Positions 17,908-26,572 are shown, numbered from the stretch's first letter. The stretch: DNA of 64,000 bases from Chloroflexota bacterium (GCA_026710945.1 JAPOQA010000035.1:1-64000); one strand, 5' to 3'. Numbers and translations: made by a program. The notes: generated by a model not told the origin, from the letters alone.

Positions 17908-18296
17908 GTCACAGCTTGCGATGCAGTCGCGGTCATCAATCAGCGACGATTTGGACGAGGAGTTGGCGGTCTTTCGACATGTTTTGACCGACCCCACTTT
18001 CTTGGTCTCCCCAATGATGGTTCGTCTCGTGTTAGTAAGAGGTGTGGAAGAGTAGGTGCGAGGATAGCGCGTCCTTCCCGCTAGACCTGTCCGTTCAGTG
18101 CAAACAGAGTGACGACTTTCCTGGCAGTCACGTCATGCCTGAGGAGAGTGAGACATCCGGCCTGCTGGCCTGCTCCTGAGTCTGCTGCTCGTGGCGTACC
18201 CCCATTGAGAAGGCAAAACGTAGGGGCACGACATGTCGTGCCCCTCCCAGCGTGCTGCGGAATTCGCAACCTTGCGCTGTTCCGTGTTACAGGTTC
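17908..18296. other. intergenic region with 26-bp palindrome
   Basis: No gene seen between the convergent amidohydrolase and binding protein D genes. The only clear feature is the palindrome 18221-18246. Confidence 0.6.
18221..18246. repeat. 26-bp palindrome downstream of binding protein D
   Basis: Centred on GGCACGACATGTCGTGCC, identical in core to 3488-3513, 50 bp past the stop codon of binding protein D. Confidence 0.85.
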
Positions 18297-19652
18297 TTAC
18301 CCCAGGCAGCCGCCTTTATTAATCCAGCCTTGTACCTGCTCTTGAGTAGTCGCCATGGCGTCGGCGACTGGAAGCGATCCCTCCACCATGGCATCCCAGG
18401 TGGCGCGCCACGCGGCATAGAATTCCCTTTGCTGCAGCAATTGTGGTTCAGGCCTTCCGTCTTGCGCCATCTGCGTGTAGACAGCGGGGTTCTCGAATGG
18501 ATAGAGCGTCAGCGGCGCAAGATGCTTGTTGGCATTGAAGCGGCCCTGGCCGAAGACAGCCAAGTGCGGTTGGGCCGCGGCGCTCACCGTGTACTTGAGG
18601 AAGGTCCAGGCGCCGTCGGCGTTCTTGGCGCCGTTGCCGAGGTGGATAGCGCTTGGCGTCATGACCGTGCCGCGGTCGCCGTTCGGGCCCCGCGGCCGGG
18701 GAGCCATGCCAATGCTGAAGAGGTCGCGCGCCGCGATCCCCTCGTCGAATTGGCGCACGGCGTCTGGCGCGCGCTCGACCATGCCTTGCGTACCATAGAG
18801 AAAGGTGCCGCCAATGACGTTGTGCTTGGTAAAGAGATCAACGCTGTACTGCACCGCGTCCGTGAATGCGGGAGTAGTAAAGGAAGCCTCGGTGCAGCCT
18901 TCATCCCAAAGTTCTGCGCCCCACGCCCAGGCGTAGTACGGCAGATACGACGTGAACATAGGGAAGACCTGCAAGCCGCCAACTGTAATGTCGCTGTCCC
19001 CGCGCCTGGTGAGCTTTAGGGCGGCATCCAGCACGGCCTCCCACGTCCAATTGCCCTCAGCTTCCAGCGCCGCGGGCGTTTTCAGACCGGCCTCTTGGAA
19101 CCTGTCGGCATTGAACCAGATCGGATGCGCGGTAAGCTGCCAGGCGAGCCCGTAGACAATTCCCCTGTGTCTGAGCACGCCGAAGTCATGGAAGTCGTCC
19201 ATTGAGACATCGGTGTCTGTTGACAGGTAGGGATTGATCGACTGGATGATGCCGGCGTCGGCAAACAGCCCCAGCCAGTCAATGAAGCCGTAGACCGCGT
19301 CAAAAGTGAATCCGGCCGCCATGAATGTAAGCGCTTTGGAGGTAACGCTAGCGAACGCGGAATCGGTTACTGCCAGCTTGTATTCAGGGTGCTGGGCTTC
19401 GAAGTTGGCGAAGATGTCAAGCCACGAATTTATCCAGGTCTCATTCTGGCCCCGCAGCACCATAAGCGTGCTAATGGTGGACGGACCCGAATCTTGAGGA
19501 GTTTCCTGAATTCTCGTCTCTACTTGCGGAGCTTCACCGGATTCCTGCTCCATAGACTCTGTGCCGCACGCTGCCAAGGCCACCATGCCCGCACCGCCCG
19601 CAATTCCGCTGAGAAGGTACCGGCGGGTCATTCGCCTGCGGATGCTTATCAA
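18297..19652 (-). CDS. Tat-exported lipoprotein, extracellular solute-binding protein D (TTG start)
   Basis: A 451-residue family-1-type solute-binding protein, paralogous along its whole length to binding protein E. The Tat motif TRRYLL is at residues 9-14 and the lipobox Cys at 29 (LAAC). Shared landmarks include the segment MVLRGQNETWINSW, the stretch WAWGAELW with EGCTEA, and the C-terminal QEQVQGWINKGGCL. I place the start at TTG 19652 because AGGAGG lies seven bases upstream, exactly as in E, where the codon is ATG. The longer frame to 19673 would place the ribosome-binding site inside the gene. A promoter with the same boxes, 18-bp spacer and distance as E is at 19696-19725. Confidence 0.88.
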   Translation of the reverse strand: MISIRRRMTRRYLLSGIAGGAGMVALAACGTESMEQESGEAPQVETRIQETPQDSGPSTISTLMVLRGQNETWINSWLDIFANFEAQHPEYKLAVTDSAFASVTSKALTFMAAGFTFDAVYGFIDWLGLFADAGIIQSINPYLSTDTDVSMDDFHDFGVLRHRGIVYGLAWQLTAHPIWFNADRFQEAGLKTPAALEAEGNWTWEAVLDAALKLTRRGDSDITVGGLQVFPMFTSYLPYYAWAWGAELWDEGCTEASFTTPAFTDAVQYSVDLFTKHNVIGGTFLYGTQGMVERAPDAVRQFDEGIAARDLFSIGMAPRPRGPNGDRGTVMTPSAIHLGNGAKNADGAWTFLKYTVSAAAQPHLAVFGQGRFNANKHLAPLTLYPFENPAVYTQMAQDGRPEPQLLQQREFYAAWRATWDAMVEGSLPVADAMATTQEQVQGWINKGGCLG

Positions 19653-19695
19653 TGCTCTGCCTCCTCGGCGCATGACAGATCTTCAGCCGCTATCG

Positions 19696-19725
19696 AGTAT
19701 GGTGCTGCATTAGCGGGAAGGTCAA
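19696..19725 (-). promoter_or_regulatory. candidate promoter of binding protein D
   Basis: Minus strand: -35 TTGACC (19720-19725), 18-bp spacer, -10 CATACT (19696-19701), 44 bp from the start codon. The promoter of E has the same spacing, the same -10 hexamer and the same distance to the start. Confidence 0.55.
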
Positions 19726-19874
19726 GTGAAAGAAGCAACGACACCTCCGGGTGCGGTTCAACGAGTCACCGCTTTACCGCGGAAGCGGGAATCCATCTTC
19801 GTGCGCCAAGAGTCTCGTGCAACTCATTGACAAAGAGCTACGCAAGCACTCTGCCAATGAGAAGAGGAGTCACG

Positions 19875-19900
19875 TAGGGGCACGATATATCGTGCCCCTA
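19875..19900. repeat. 26-bp palindrome downstream of binding protein E
   Basis: Perfect palindrome variant with centre CACGATATATCGTG. It follows the stop codon of binding protein E by about 60 bp. Confidence 0.85.
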
Positions 19901-19957
19901 CCGGCGTTCGCTGAGTATCGCAGCGCTAACGCAACGATGCGACGTGCCTTTTAGCTC

Positions 19958-21316
19958 CTAGCGCAGGCAACCGCCTTCGTTGATCCAGCCCTGCACCTGG
20001 TCCTGGGTCTTCGCCATACCCTCGGCAACCGTCAGAGAGCCCTCTACCATGGCGTCCCAGGTGGCACGCCACTCGGTATTGAAGTCGCCCTGCTTGAGCA
20101 GTTGCGGCACCGGACGGCCCTCGCTCGCCATCTGCTTGTAGACTTCGGGGTCTTCATATGGGAAGAGCGTCAATGGCTCCAGATGCTTATTGGCGGTGAA
20201 GCGACCCTGGCCGGTGGCGGCAACCTCCGGCAAGGCGTCGGCACTCACCGTGTACTTGAGGAAGGCCCAGCCACCATCGGGATTCTTGGCGCCTTCGCCG
20301 ATGAAGATGCCGATGGGAGTCATGACTGTAGCGCTATCGCCGTTCGGCCCCTTGGGTCGTCCCGCCATGCCGATCTCAAAGAGATCGTTGGCGGTGATCT
20401 GTTCCTCGAACTGGCGTACGCCGCCGGTGGCACGCTCGAACATGCCCATGGTGCCCTCGAGGAAATTGCCGCCGATCACCTTATGTTTGGCAAAGAGGTC
20501 AACGCAGAACTGCACGGCGTCCGCAAACGCAGGGGTGTTGAACGTGGCCTGGGTGCAGCCTTCGTTCCACAAGTCCGCGCCCCACGCCCAGGCATAGTAG
20601 GGCAGATAGGACGTGTGCGTGGGGTAGATTCGCAAGCCGCCAAACGTAATTTCATCGCCTTCGCGTTTGGTGAGTCTAACTGCCGATTCTAACACGGCAT
20701 CCCAGGTCCAGTTACCCTCGGCCTCCAGCTCGGCGGGCGTCTTCAAGCCAGCCTCGACGAACTTGTCATTGTTCGACCAAATGGGATGCGCGGTGAGCAG
20801 CCACGCGAGGCCGTATGCCACGCCCTTGTATTTGAGAATGCCGGATTCGTAGAAGTCGTCCGGGGATACCTCAGTGTCCTTCGCCAGCAACGGCGTGACC
20901 GGCTGGATGATTCCGCCGTCGACAAACGGTCCCAGCCAGCCAAAATAGCCGTAAATGTCGTCAAAGGAAATACCGGCGGCCAGGGCTGCGCCTGCCTTGG
21001 TCGTGACCTCCCCAAACGTGGAATCGGTGATATCCATCTTGTATTCGGGATTGGCGGCTTCGAAGTTGGCAAAGATGGTGTTCCACGAGTTGATCCATGT
21101 CTCGTTCTGGCCCTGCAGCACCATGAGCGCATTGACGATGGTCGGCTCCATCGCCTTGGGCGCTTCTTCCGCCTTGGTTTCTTCTTCTGCGGGAGCTTCG
21201 CCTTCCTCAGGCATCGTTGTGACAGTGCCGCACGCCGCCAAGGCCAGCATGCCCGCGCTGCCCGCAGCTCCCTTGAGTAAGAATCGACGTGTCATTCTAC
21301 TTCGTTCGCCTTGCAT
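19958..21316 (-). CDS. Tat-exported lipoprotein, extracellular solute-binding protein E
   Basis: A 452-residue paralogue of binding protein D, more diverged from it than A is from B. The Tat motif TRRFLL is at residues 9-14 and the lipobox Cys at 29, followed by a Glu/Ala-rich linker. Start at ATG 21316 with AGGAGG seven bases upstream. The mature protein keeps the family's two-lobe pattern with a tryptophan-rich central stretch (YYAWAWGADLW), compatible with a carbohydrate ligand, though that is inference. It is transcribed from a clear promoter (21360-21389). Permease and ATPase genes are absent from the surroundings. Confidence 0.9.
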   Translation of the reverse strand: MQGERSRMTRRFLLKGAAGSAGMLALAACGTVTTMPEEGEAPAEEETKAEEAPKAMEPTIVNALMVLQGQNETWINSWNTIFANFEAANPEYKMDITDSTFGEVTTKAGAALAAGISFDDIYGYFGWLGPFVDGGIIQPVTPLLAKDTEVSPDDFYESGILKYKGVAYGLAWLLTAHPIWSNNDKFVEAGLKTPAELEAEGNWTWDAVLESAVRLTKREGDEITFGGLRIYPTHTSYLPYYAWAWGADLWNEGCTQATFNTPAFADAVQFCVDLFAKHKVIGGNFLEGTMGMFERATGGVRQFEEQITANDLFEIGMAGRPKGPNGDSATVMTPIGIFIGEGAKNPDGGWAFLKYTVSADALPEVAATGQGRFTANKHLEPLTLFPYEDPEVYKQMASEGRPVPQLLKQGDFNTEWRATWDAMVEGSLTVAEGMAKTQDQVQGWINEGGCLR

Positions 21317-21840
21317 CGCTCCACCTCCTAGGTGCATGACAACAGTACTGTCGGTAACAAGTATGAAGTCGATTTAGCGAATCTGTCAAGAGATGAGATT
21401 TGCTGCGGTCTTGGCCTTGCCCGAGTTAAACACCTCACCTTCGCGGCAGCGAGGAGCCTGCGCGCAATCGTGGCTGACATTCTGTCACGACGTTTGCAGT
21501 TGGACCGCTCCCATTTTCTTTGAGGGCGAAGGTGGGGCTATGGTAGACTGCCGCTACGCTGGAAGTAAGCAATAGGAAACTCATGCATTGGTCTGACGCT
21601 TGGGGCTATAGCGCGAACTCGGTGAAGAGTTCCCCTCACCCCGTCCCTCTCCCCAAGGAGAGGAGGTAATTCTTACGCCTCCGGCCGGAGTTATGCAAAG
21701 GTCTCCACTGGGAGAGGGGGCATGCTTGCCCGCCGAGCCGGATTGTGCCAAAGTTTTCCTTGGGCTTGAGGTCCATCGACTGAAGGAATCGTCTGGCGTA
21801 GGTAGCGATATGCAAAAACAGAATTCGAGGTAGGTACCTG
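21317..21840. other. intergenic region with promoter of E and a dispersed repeat
   Basis: Holds the promoter of binding protein E at its left end. A C/T-rich dispersed repeat (CCCTCACCCCGTCCCTCTCC type) with GGAGAGG arms lies at about 21632-21668. Related copies occur near 37430, 39450, 42312, 44218 and 59815. Confidence 0.55.
21360..21389 (-). promoter_or_regulatory. candidate promoter of binding protein E
   Basis: Minus strand: -35 TTGACA (21384-21389, consensus), 18-bp spacer, -10 CATACT (21360-21365), 44 bp from the start codon. Mirrors the promoter of binding protein D. Confidence 0.6.
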
Positions 21841-23049
21841 ATGGCTTGGGATGAAAGAGTTCCAGTACTTCTGATTGGCGGCGGCATGATCAGCCAGGAC
21901 GTGATCATCCCGACGCTCTTTCAAGAACAGGATCGCGGCGTCGTGGGTGAGGTGAGCATCGCCTCACGGCGGGCGAGCACGCTGCACAAAGTGCGCGATC
22001 TCTTTCCTGACTATGCGTTTCGCGGCTATCCCGATCCCGACACCACCGATCCCGAGGCTTCATTCCCCGATTCGTACCAGGCCGCCTTGGACGACCTCGA
22101 TCCTCACGGCGTGGTGATGGTGGCGACGCCGGACCATCTCCACACAGAGATGATCCTGGCCGCTATCGAACGCGGACACCACGTAGTGGTCCAGAAGCCC
22201 CTCTGCCTGAAGGTATCCGATGTTTACACCATTCTGACCGCCGCCGAAAACAAGGGCATCTACGTCTATACGGACTACCACAAGCGCCACGACCGCGCCA
22301 TTCGCGCCGCCCAGCGCTACTACCGTCAAGGGCATTTGGGCGAGATGCTGCACGGCCACGCGTGGATCGAGGAGCGGCGCGAAATGCCGCTGGATATCTT
22401 TTCCTTATGGGCGGAAGAGAGTTCGCCGTTTGAATACATCGGCGTGCACTATGCCGACGCCTACTTCTTCATTACCGGTCTCAAGCCCGCCCGCGTGTGG
22501 GGCTTCGGACAGAAGAAATTCCTGCCGACGCAGGGCCAGGACGCGTTTGACGCGGTGCAGGGCGTGATCGAGTGGACTGACGGCTCGGTGCTCTGGGTGC
22601 AGACCTCATGGGTCTGCGCGGAGGCAAATAGCTCCCTCACCAACCAGGGCATGCAACTCTCCGGCACCCAAGGCGAATATTGGGCCGATCACAAAGACCG
22701 CAAGCTGCACTTCGTGACCCAGGACAAAGGCTTCGAGCACTTCAACCCCAACTTCTTCAAGCAGTATGAGCCGTGGGACGGCGAAGGCACCGAATACGTG
22801 GGGTACGGCTACGATAGCGTGATGCAGGGTGTCCATGACGCGCGCCGCATCCTGCGCGCAACCGAGAGCATGGACGCGGCCCAGGCGTTGCAGGTTCGGC
22901 GGGATATGCTCGCCGAATTTGCCAAGTCGCGTCCTCTCCCACAACAGGCCGTCGTCGGCACGGCTATCGCCGAGGCCGTGCGCCTGAGTATCGACCACAA
23001 CAGCCGGGCGGTAACGTTTGATGAGCTTCTCTATCCTGTGTTAGAGTAA
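21841..23049 (+). CDS. Gfo/Idh/MocA-family oxidoreductase
   Basis: A 402-residue NAD(P)-dependent oxidoreductase of the Gfo/Idh/MocA family, whose members act on sugars, inositols and related polyols. The Rossmann turn VLLIGGGM is at the N-terminus and the segment MVATPDHLHTEMILAA with HHVVVQKPL gives the family's EKP-like motif (here QKP). A conserved YTDYHKRHD follows. The C-terminal half is the usual alpha/beta substrate domain. It stands alone, separated by over 400 bp from its neighbours. The partial gene at 63003 belongs to the same family but is not a close copy. A substrate cannot be assigned. Confidence 0.88.
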   Translation: MAWDERVPVLLIGGGMISQDVIIPTLFQEQDRGVVGEVSIASRRASTLHKVRDLFPDYAFRGYPDPDTTDPEASFPDSYQAALDDLDPHGVVMVATPDHLHTEMILAAIERGHHVVVQKPLCLKVSDVYTILTAAENKGIYVYTDYHKRHDRAIRAAQRYYRQGHLGEMLHGHAWIEERREMPLDIFSLWAEESSPFEYIGVHYADAYFFITGLKPARVWGFGQKKFLPTQGQDAFDAVQGVIEWTDGSVLWVQTSWVCAEANSSLTNQGMQLSGTQGEYWADHKDRKLHFVTQDKGFEHFNPNFFKQYEPWDGEGTEYVGYGYDSVMQGVHDARRILRATESMDAAQALQVRRDMLAEFAKSRPLPQQAVVGTAIAEAVRLSIDHNSRAVTFDELLYPVLE

Positions 23050-23464
23050 CTCGCTTGTAATTCGCAGGGCCACTCCCCTTTCCATTGGAGAGGCCAAAAT
23101 GCCCGTCATTCCGGCGAAAGCCGGAATGACGGGCGTGGAGAACCGCGCGCTTACTTGCCAAGCAGCCCTCTTCGCTCCAATACAACCTCTCACCCCATTG
23201 ACCAAGGACGACCGGCGAAAGTCGTTCAATATAGTGGGGCAGAGTGGTGAGATGATTGCATGCCCGACGTAGCCAGTACGGCACATTCATGCTGCCGACT
23301 CCTTAGGTAAGCAGCGTCTCACCGGTAGTGGGCACGCCCTTACCTCCCCTCTGCGGTGCACAAGGCCCCGCGCTACAAGATAGGGCTTCTCGTGGGTAAG
23401 GTGACGAGAAGGGCTACTTAATCTAAGTTCTAACGACTGCTCTTAAATTTCAAGGACACTTGCC
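23050..23464. other. intergenic region with one dispersed palindrome
   Basis: Contains ATTCCGGC/GCCGGAAT at 23108-23127, 60 bp after the oxidoreductase stop. The rest, to 23464, shows no gene. Confidence 0.6.
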
Positions 23465-24220
23465 ATGTATTCGTTTCGCAACACCACGAAACAACTGACC
23501 GACGTCGGTGTAGATACTGCGATTATTAGCGTCGGGTCCACCGAACAGTGCGGCCCGTGTCTTCCTCTCCACATCGATACGCTTGTCGCGGAGTACTTTG
23601 CGCGGGCGTTTGGCGAACTGCTCAACGCCTACGTGCTGCCGACCTTGCCTTTCAACACCGCTGAAGAGCACGCCTCGTTCACAGGTACGGTCACGCTGCG
23701 GCCGGCTACCGTGATGCTCGTGTTGGAAGAGATTGTGGCCGGTCTGCGGACGCAGGGCTTCCGCAAGCAGGTGCTCACCTGCGGTCACGGCGGCTCGTAC
23801 TGGCTCACAGCCTTCATCAAGCACATCAACCGGCAGTTTGCGGACATTGTGGTCGTCAACGCTCATCAGGGCGGCGACCGCGTCTGGGAAGAGGCGCGGA
23901 AACAGGCCGGTCTCGCCGGTCGCGGTGAGGTGCACGGTGGCGCGGAGTCCCGCGCGCTTGCGCTCTATCTCGCGCCGGACTGTGTGCTCCCCGGCCCGTT
24001 CGGCAGCGCGGTGGCGGAAGACGAACAAGCTTACATGGACTACATGACGTGGGACAAGCTCACGCCGGACGGCAGTTGGGGAGCATACGCTGAGAGCGAC
24101 GCGGAGGTAGCCACCGCCGAGGCGGGGCATGCTCTGTTAGCGTACTTTGCAGAGCATCAGGGCAAGTGGTTGGCGGAGCATCTAAGGGGCGCGTGCGAGC
24201 GCAAGGGGATTCCGGCATAG
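23465..24220 (+). CDS. creatininase-family amidohydrolase with altered metal ligand
   Basis: A 251-residue protein of the creatininase family (creatinine amidohydrolase, also MftE and similar C-N hydrolases). The N-terminal metal site is recognisable as GSTEQCGPCLPLHID: Glu27 and Asp38 match creatininase Glu34 and Asp45 in spacing, but the position of metal-binding His36 is Cys29. The later motif CGHGGSYW (His109) matches the family's GHGGN. A Cys for His change could keep metal binding with a different metal preference. The frame is intact and the rest of the fold (VVVNAHQGGD) is well conserved, so this looks like a real divergent enzyme. Start at ATG 23465 follows AAGGACA. Confidence 0.82.
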   Translation: MYSFRNTTKQLTDVGVDTAIISVGSTEQCGPCLPLHIDTLVAEYFARAFGELLNAYVLPTLPFNTAEEHASFTGTVTLRPATVMLVLEEIVAGLRTQGFRKQVLTCGHGGSYWLTAFIKHINRQFADIVVVNAHQGGDRVWEEARKQAGLAGRGEVHGGAESRALALYLAPDCVLPGPFGSAVAEDEQAYMDYMTWDKLTPDGSWGAYAESDAEVATAEAGHALLAYFAEHQGKWLAEHLRGACERKGIPA

Positions 24221-24283
24221 CCAGGCACAGAGTGTGCAGGTTCATGCGGCGTCGGGTGTTTTTACGCTTCTTGTGCCCTGCGA

Positions 24284-24304
24284 GCGCAGGTTGCAAACCT
24301 GCGC
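24284..24304. repeat. short palindrome of the GCGCAGGT family
   Basis: Inverted repeat GCGCAGGT/ACCTGCGC between genes. Similar elements lie at 31642-31662 and 37238-37254, often followed by TACCG or TGCCG. Confidence 0.65.
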
Positions 24305-24498
24305 TGCCGGAAGCCTCTTTGCCTGCGTAAAAGCAAGGTTCCGTCCGACAAAAGTCATTCACCACAAGCGCTCCGCGTAGGGACAACCACTAGAGCTGTT
24401 CCTACGAGGGACAGAGAATTGTCCGCCAACACGTCTCGTCATCGATTGCGCCGGGCAGCGGGCAGCCACAAGGGTTGCCCCGACACCAGATCGGCGGC

Positions 24499-25077
24499 TT
24501 AGGGCGAATGCGTTGGTGCCGGCTTCTCTTTTCTTCGGGCGCCTTGGATGCGTGCGGCGAGAATGCCGGCGAGGAGACCGAAGAGGTGGCCTTCCCAAGA
24601 GATATAGGTGGTCGTGGGTAGCACGCCCCACACGAGACCGCCGTAGAAGAAGAGCGTTACCAGCGCGATGAAGATGGACCAGAGACTGCGGTCGTACCAG
24701 GCGCGGGCTACGAGGTAACCAAAATACCCGAAGATGAGGCCGCTCGCGCCGATGTGGTAGGCCGTGCGTCCAAAGACCCACAGGGCTATTCCCCCGCAGG
24801 CGATGACGACGAGCGACACGCCAAGAAACGCCCGTCTGCCCTGTATGGCGACAAGCCCCCCGAGCACTAGAAACGGCACGGTGTTTACCAGCAGGTGGCC
24901 GATGTCGCCATGGAGAAACGGACTTAGCGGAATGCCACGCAGTCCTGTAACGGTGCGCGGCAGGATGCCCCAGGTGTTAAGGTGATGTCCCGTTAGAAGG
25001 TTCGCTGCTTCCACGGCCCAGAGCAGGGCAACGGCTGCGAGCACAAGCAGTAGGTTGGATTTGAGCTGTGCGACCAT
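24499..25077 (-). CDS. rhomboid-family intramembrane serine protease
   Basis: A 192-residue polytopic membrane protein of the rhomboid family, which cleaves transmembrane segments of other proteins inside the bilayer. About six hydrophobic helices are visible. The loop-1 region after helix 1 contains FLHGDIGHLLVN, the serine box is HIGASG with catalytic Ser112, and the catalytic His164 lies in WEGHLFG. This is the short bacterial type without extra domains. The ATG at 25077 was chosen because the hydrophobic segment begins a few residues after it; the frame extends to 25152 without support. The C-terminus is a short basic tail. No partner gene is apparent. Confidence 0.92.
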   Translation of the reverse strand: MVAQLKSNLLLVLAAVALLWAVEAANLLTGHHLNTWGILPRTVTGLRGIPLSPFLHGDIGHLLVNTVPFLVLGGLVAIQGRRAFLGVSLVVIACGGIALWVFGRTAYHIGASGLIFGYFGYLVARAWYDRSLWSIFIALVTLFFYGGLVWGVLPTTTYISWEGHLFGLLAGILAARIQGARRKEKPAPTHSP

Positions 25078-25659
25078 GCGATTTTGTGCCCCCGGCACTT
25101 TTGCTCCGGGTCGGGTGCCTGACTGTATGACGACATTCGCTGGACTGCGCAATTCAGAGGCAATGTGACAGTCTTATCGCGGCGCCCGTTCATGCTTCGA
25201 CAGGCTCAGCACGAACGGAGGAGTTCCCCAAAAATGCTTCGACAGGCTCAGCACGAACGGAGGCGCTCTCTATAAGTGCTACGACAAGCTGAGCACGAAC
25301 GGAGGGATCTCCCTATGAGTGCTTCGACAGGCTCAGCACGAACGGAGGGATCTCCCTATGAGTGCTTCGACAGGCTCAGCACGAACGGAGGAGCTCCTTT
25401 TGAGTGCTTCGACGAGGACAGCACGAACGGAGACACTCTCAATAAGTGCTTCGACAGGCTCAGCACGAAAAGAGGCGCTCTCTATGAATGCTTCGACGAG
25501 CACAGCCGAACGGAGGCACTCTCTATGAATGCTTCGACAGGCTCAGCACGAACGGGCAGGACTCCTAGTTTTGCAGGGGTGGCCGTTCGCCCCCGTTTCA
25601 AGTACGGGGCAGGCACTGAGCCTATCGCGGGGTGAGCGGACGCTAAAGTCTCACGCTTG
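25078..25659. other. intergenic region dominated by a tandem repeat
   Basis: No gene. Almost the whole interval from 25193 to about 25560 is a nine-copy 42-bp repeat. Short open frames across it are by-products of the repeat. Confidence 0.75.
25193..25560. repeat. nine-copy tandem repeat, unit about 42 bp
   Basis: Units start near 25193, 25235, 25277, 25320, 25363, 25405, 25447, 25489 and 25530. Each begins with TGCTTCGACAGGCTCAGC and then CACGAACGG, and ends with a more variable tail such as AGGGATCTCCCTATGAG. Several units are mutated in the core (for example GACGAGGACAG). There are no unique spacers of constant length, so this is not CRISPR. A lone inverted copy of the core (GAGCCTGTCGAAGG) lies near 38410. 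Confidence 0.9.
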
Positions 25660-26556
25660 TTACGAGCCGCCTCTGCCGGGGTAGGTGAGCTCCGCCACGC
25701 CGGACTTATCGAGTTCGCCCAAGCCCATGTCAATCATCTTGTCGTACTGCGCCTTAGTTGCCTGTGCCAGCGGTAGCGAAAGGCCGGCGTCCGCTGCCAA
25801 ATCCAGCGCAATGCCGGAGTCCTTAGAGGCATGGGCGGCGGAGAAATAGCACTCGTGGTCGCGGGATTCCATGTCCTCGCCGTCGGTCTCCAGCACGCGG
25901 GAATTGGCGCCGGTCTGCGCAAAGACTTCCTGCAGCAGCGCGCTGTCGAGCCCCAGCGCTTCGCCCAGGCCGAGGCCCTCAGCCAGGCCCGCCGTGTTGA
26001 TGTTCATCACCATGTTAACAAGCGCCTTGACCTGCGCCGCCTTGCCGGCGGACCCAATGTAACGCAGCGAGATGCTCATGGTGTCCAGCAGCGGCCGGGC
26101 GCGGGCAAAGGCGTCCTCGCTACCACCGCACATGAGGTACAGCGTGCCGTCGCGCGCTTGGGTGATGCTGCTCGCCATGCACGCCTCCAGGCTTTGGGCG
26201 CCTGCCGCCTCGGCGCGCTGCTCCACGTCCACGTGGACCTGGGGCGCGATGGTGGCGCAGTTCACGAAGATTTTGCCGGCGGCTCCCTGCAGGAGGCTAT
26301 CGCCAGTTTCCGCGAAGATCGTATACATTGCCTGGTCATCGGTGACGACGGTTATGATCGTGTCGGCGAGACCGGTTACGTTTGCCAGCGAATCGCAGGC
26401 CTGCGCGCCGATTTTCCCGGCGAGTTCCTGGGCAATGGCGGAGTTCACGTCGTAGACGGCGGTTACGGCGTAGCCCTCGTCATTCAGGTGGCGGGCAATA
26501 TTCGCGCCCATCCGACCCACGCCCACAATACCGACCGTTCCAAAGTCACTTCCCAT
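25660..26556 (-). CDS. 3-hydroxyisobutyrate dehydrogenase-family oxidoreductase
   Basis: A 298-residue beta-hydroxyacid dehydrogenase (HIBADH/GLYR family), converting a short hydroxyacid to its semialdehyde with NAD(P). The Rossmann motif GIVGVGRMGANIA starts the protein, and the catalytic Lys177 with Asn181 occurs in AAQVKALVN. Between them FVNCATIAP and the substrate-loop segment SSITQARDGTLYLMCGG are as expected. The all-helical C-terminal domain is complete. It is separated from the upstream DUF5069-like gene by an intrinsic terminator (26585-26619), so it is transcribed separately. The substrate is not readable; close relatives include tartronate-semialdehyde reductases. Confidence 0.9.
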   Translation of the reverse strand: MGSDFGTVGIVGVGRMGANIARHLNDEGYAVTAVYDVNSAIAQELAGKIGAQACDSLANVTGLADTIITVVTDDQAMYTIFAETGDSLLQGAAGKIFVNCATIAPQVHVDVEQRAEAAGAQSLEACMASSITQARDGTLYLMCGGSEDAFARARPLLDTMSISLRYIGSAGKAAQVKALVNMVMNINTAGLAEGLGLGEALGLDSALLQEVFAQTGANSRVLETDGEDMESRDHECYFSAAHASKDSGIALDLAADAGLSLPLAQATKAQYDKMIDMGLGELDKSGVAELTYPGRGGS

Positions 26557-26572
26557 GACTCTCTCCCTTTCG

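Larger units (their letters stand above)
19653..19957. other. intergenic region between binding proteins D and E
   Basis: Contains the promoter of D (19696-19725) and the palindrome behind E (19875-19900). No gene seen. Confidence 0.6.

Noticed and set aside
25193-25560. CRISPR-like appearance of the nine-copy repeat
   Set aside because: Repeats are contiguous with variable tails, with no unique 30-40-bp spacers, and there are no cas genes.
25276-25635. Repetitive 119-codon frame across the tandem repeat
   Set aside because: Its period equals the DNA repeat. The peptide is a by-product, and no start signal or domain exists.
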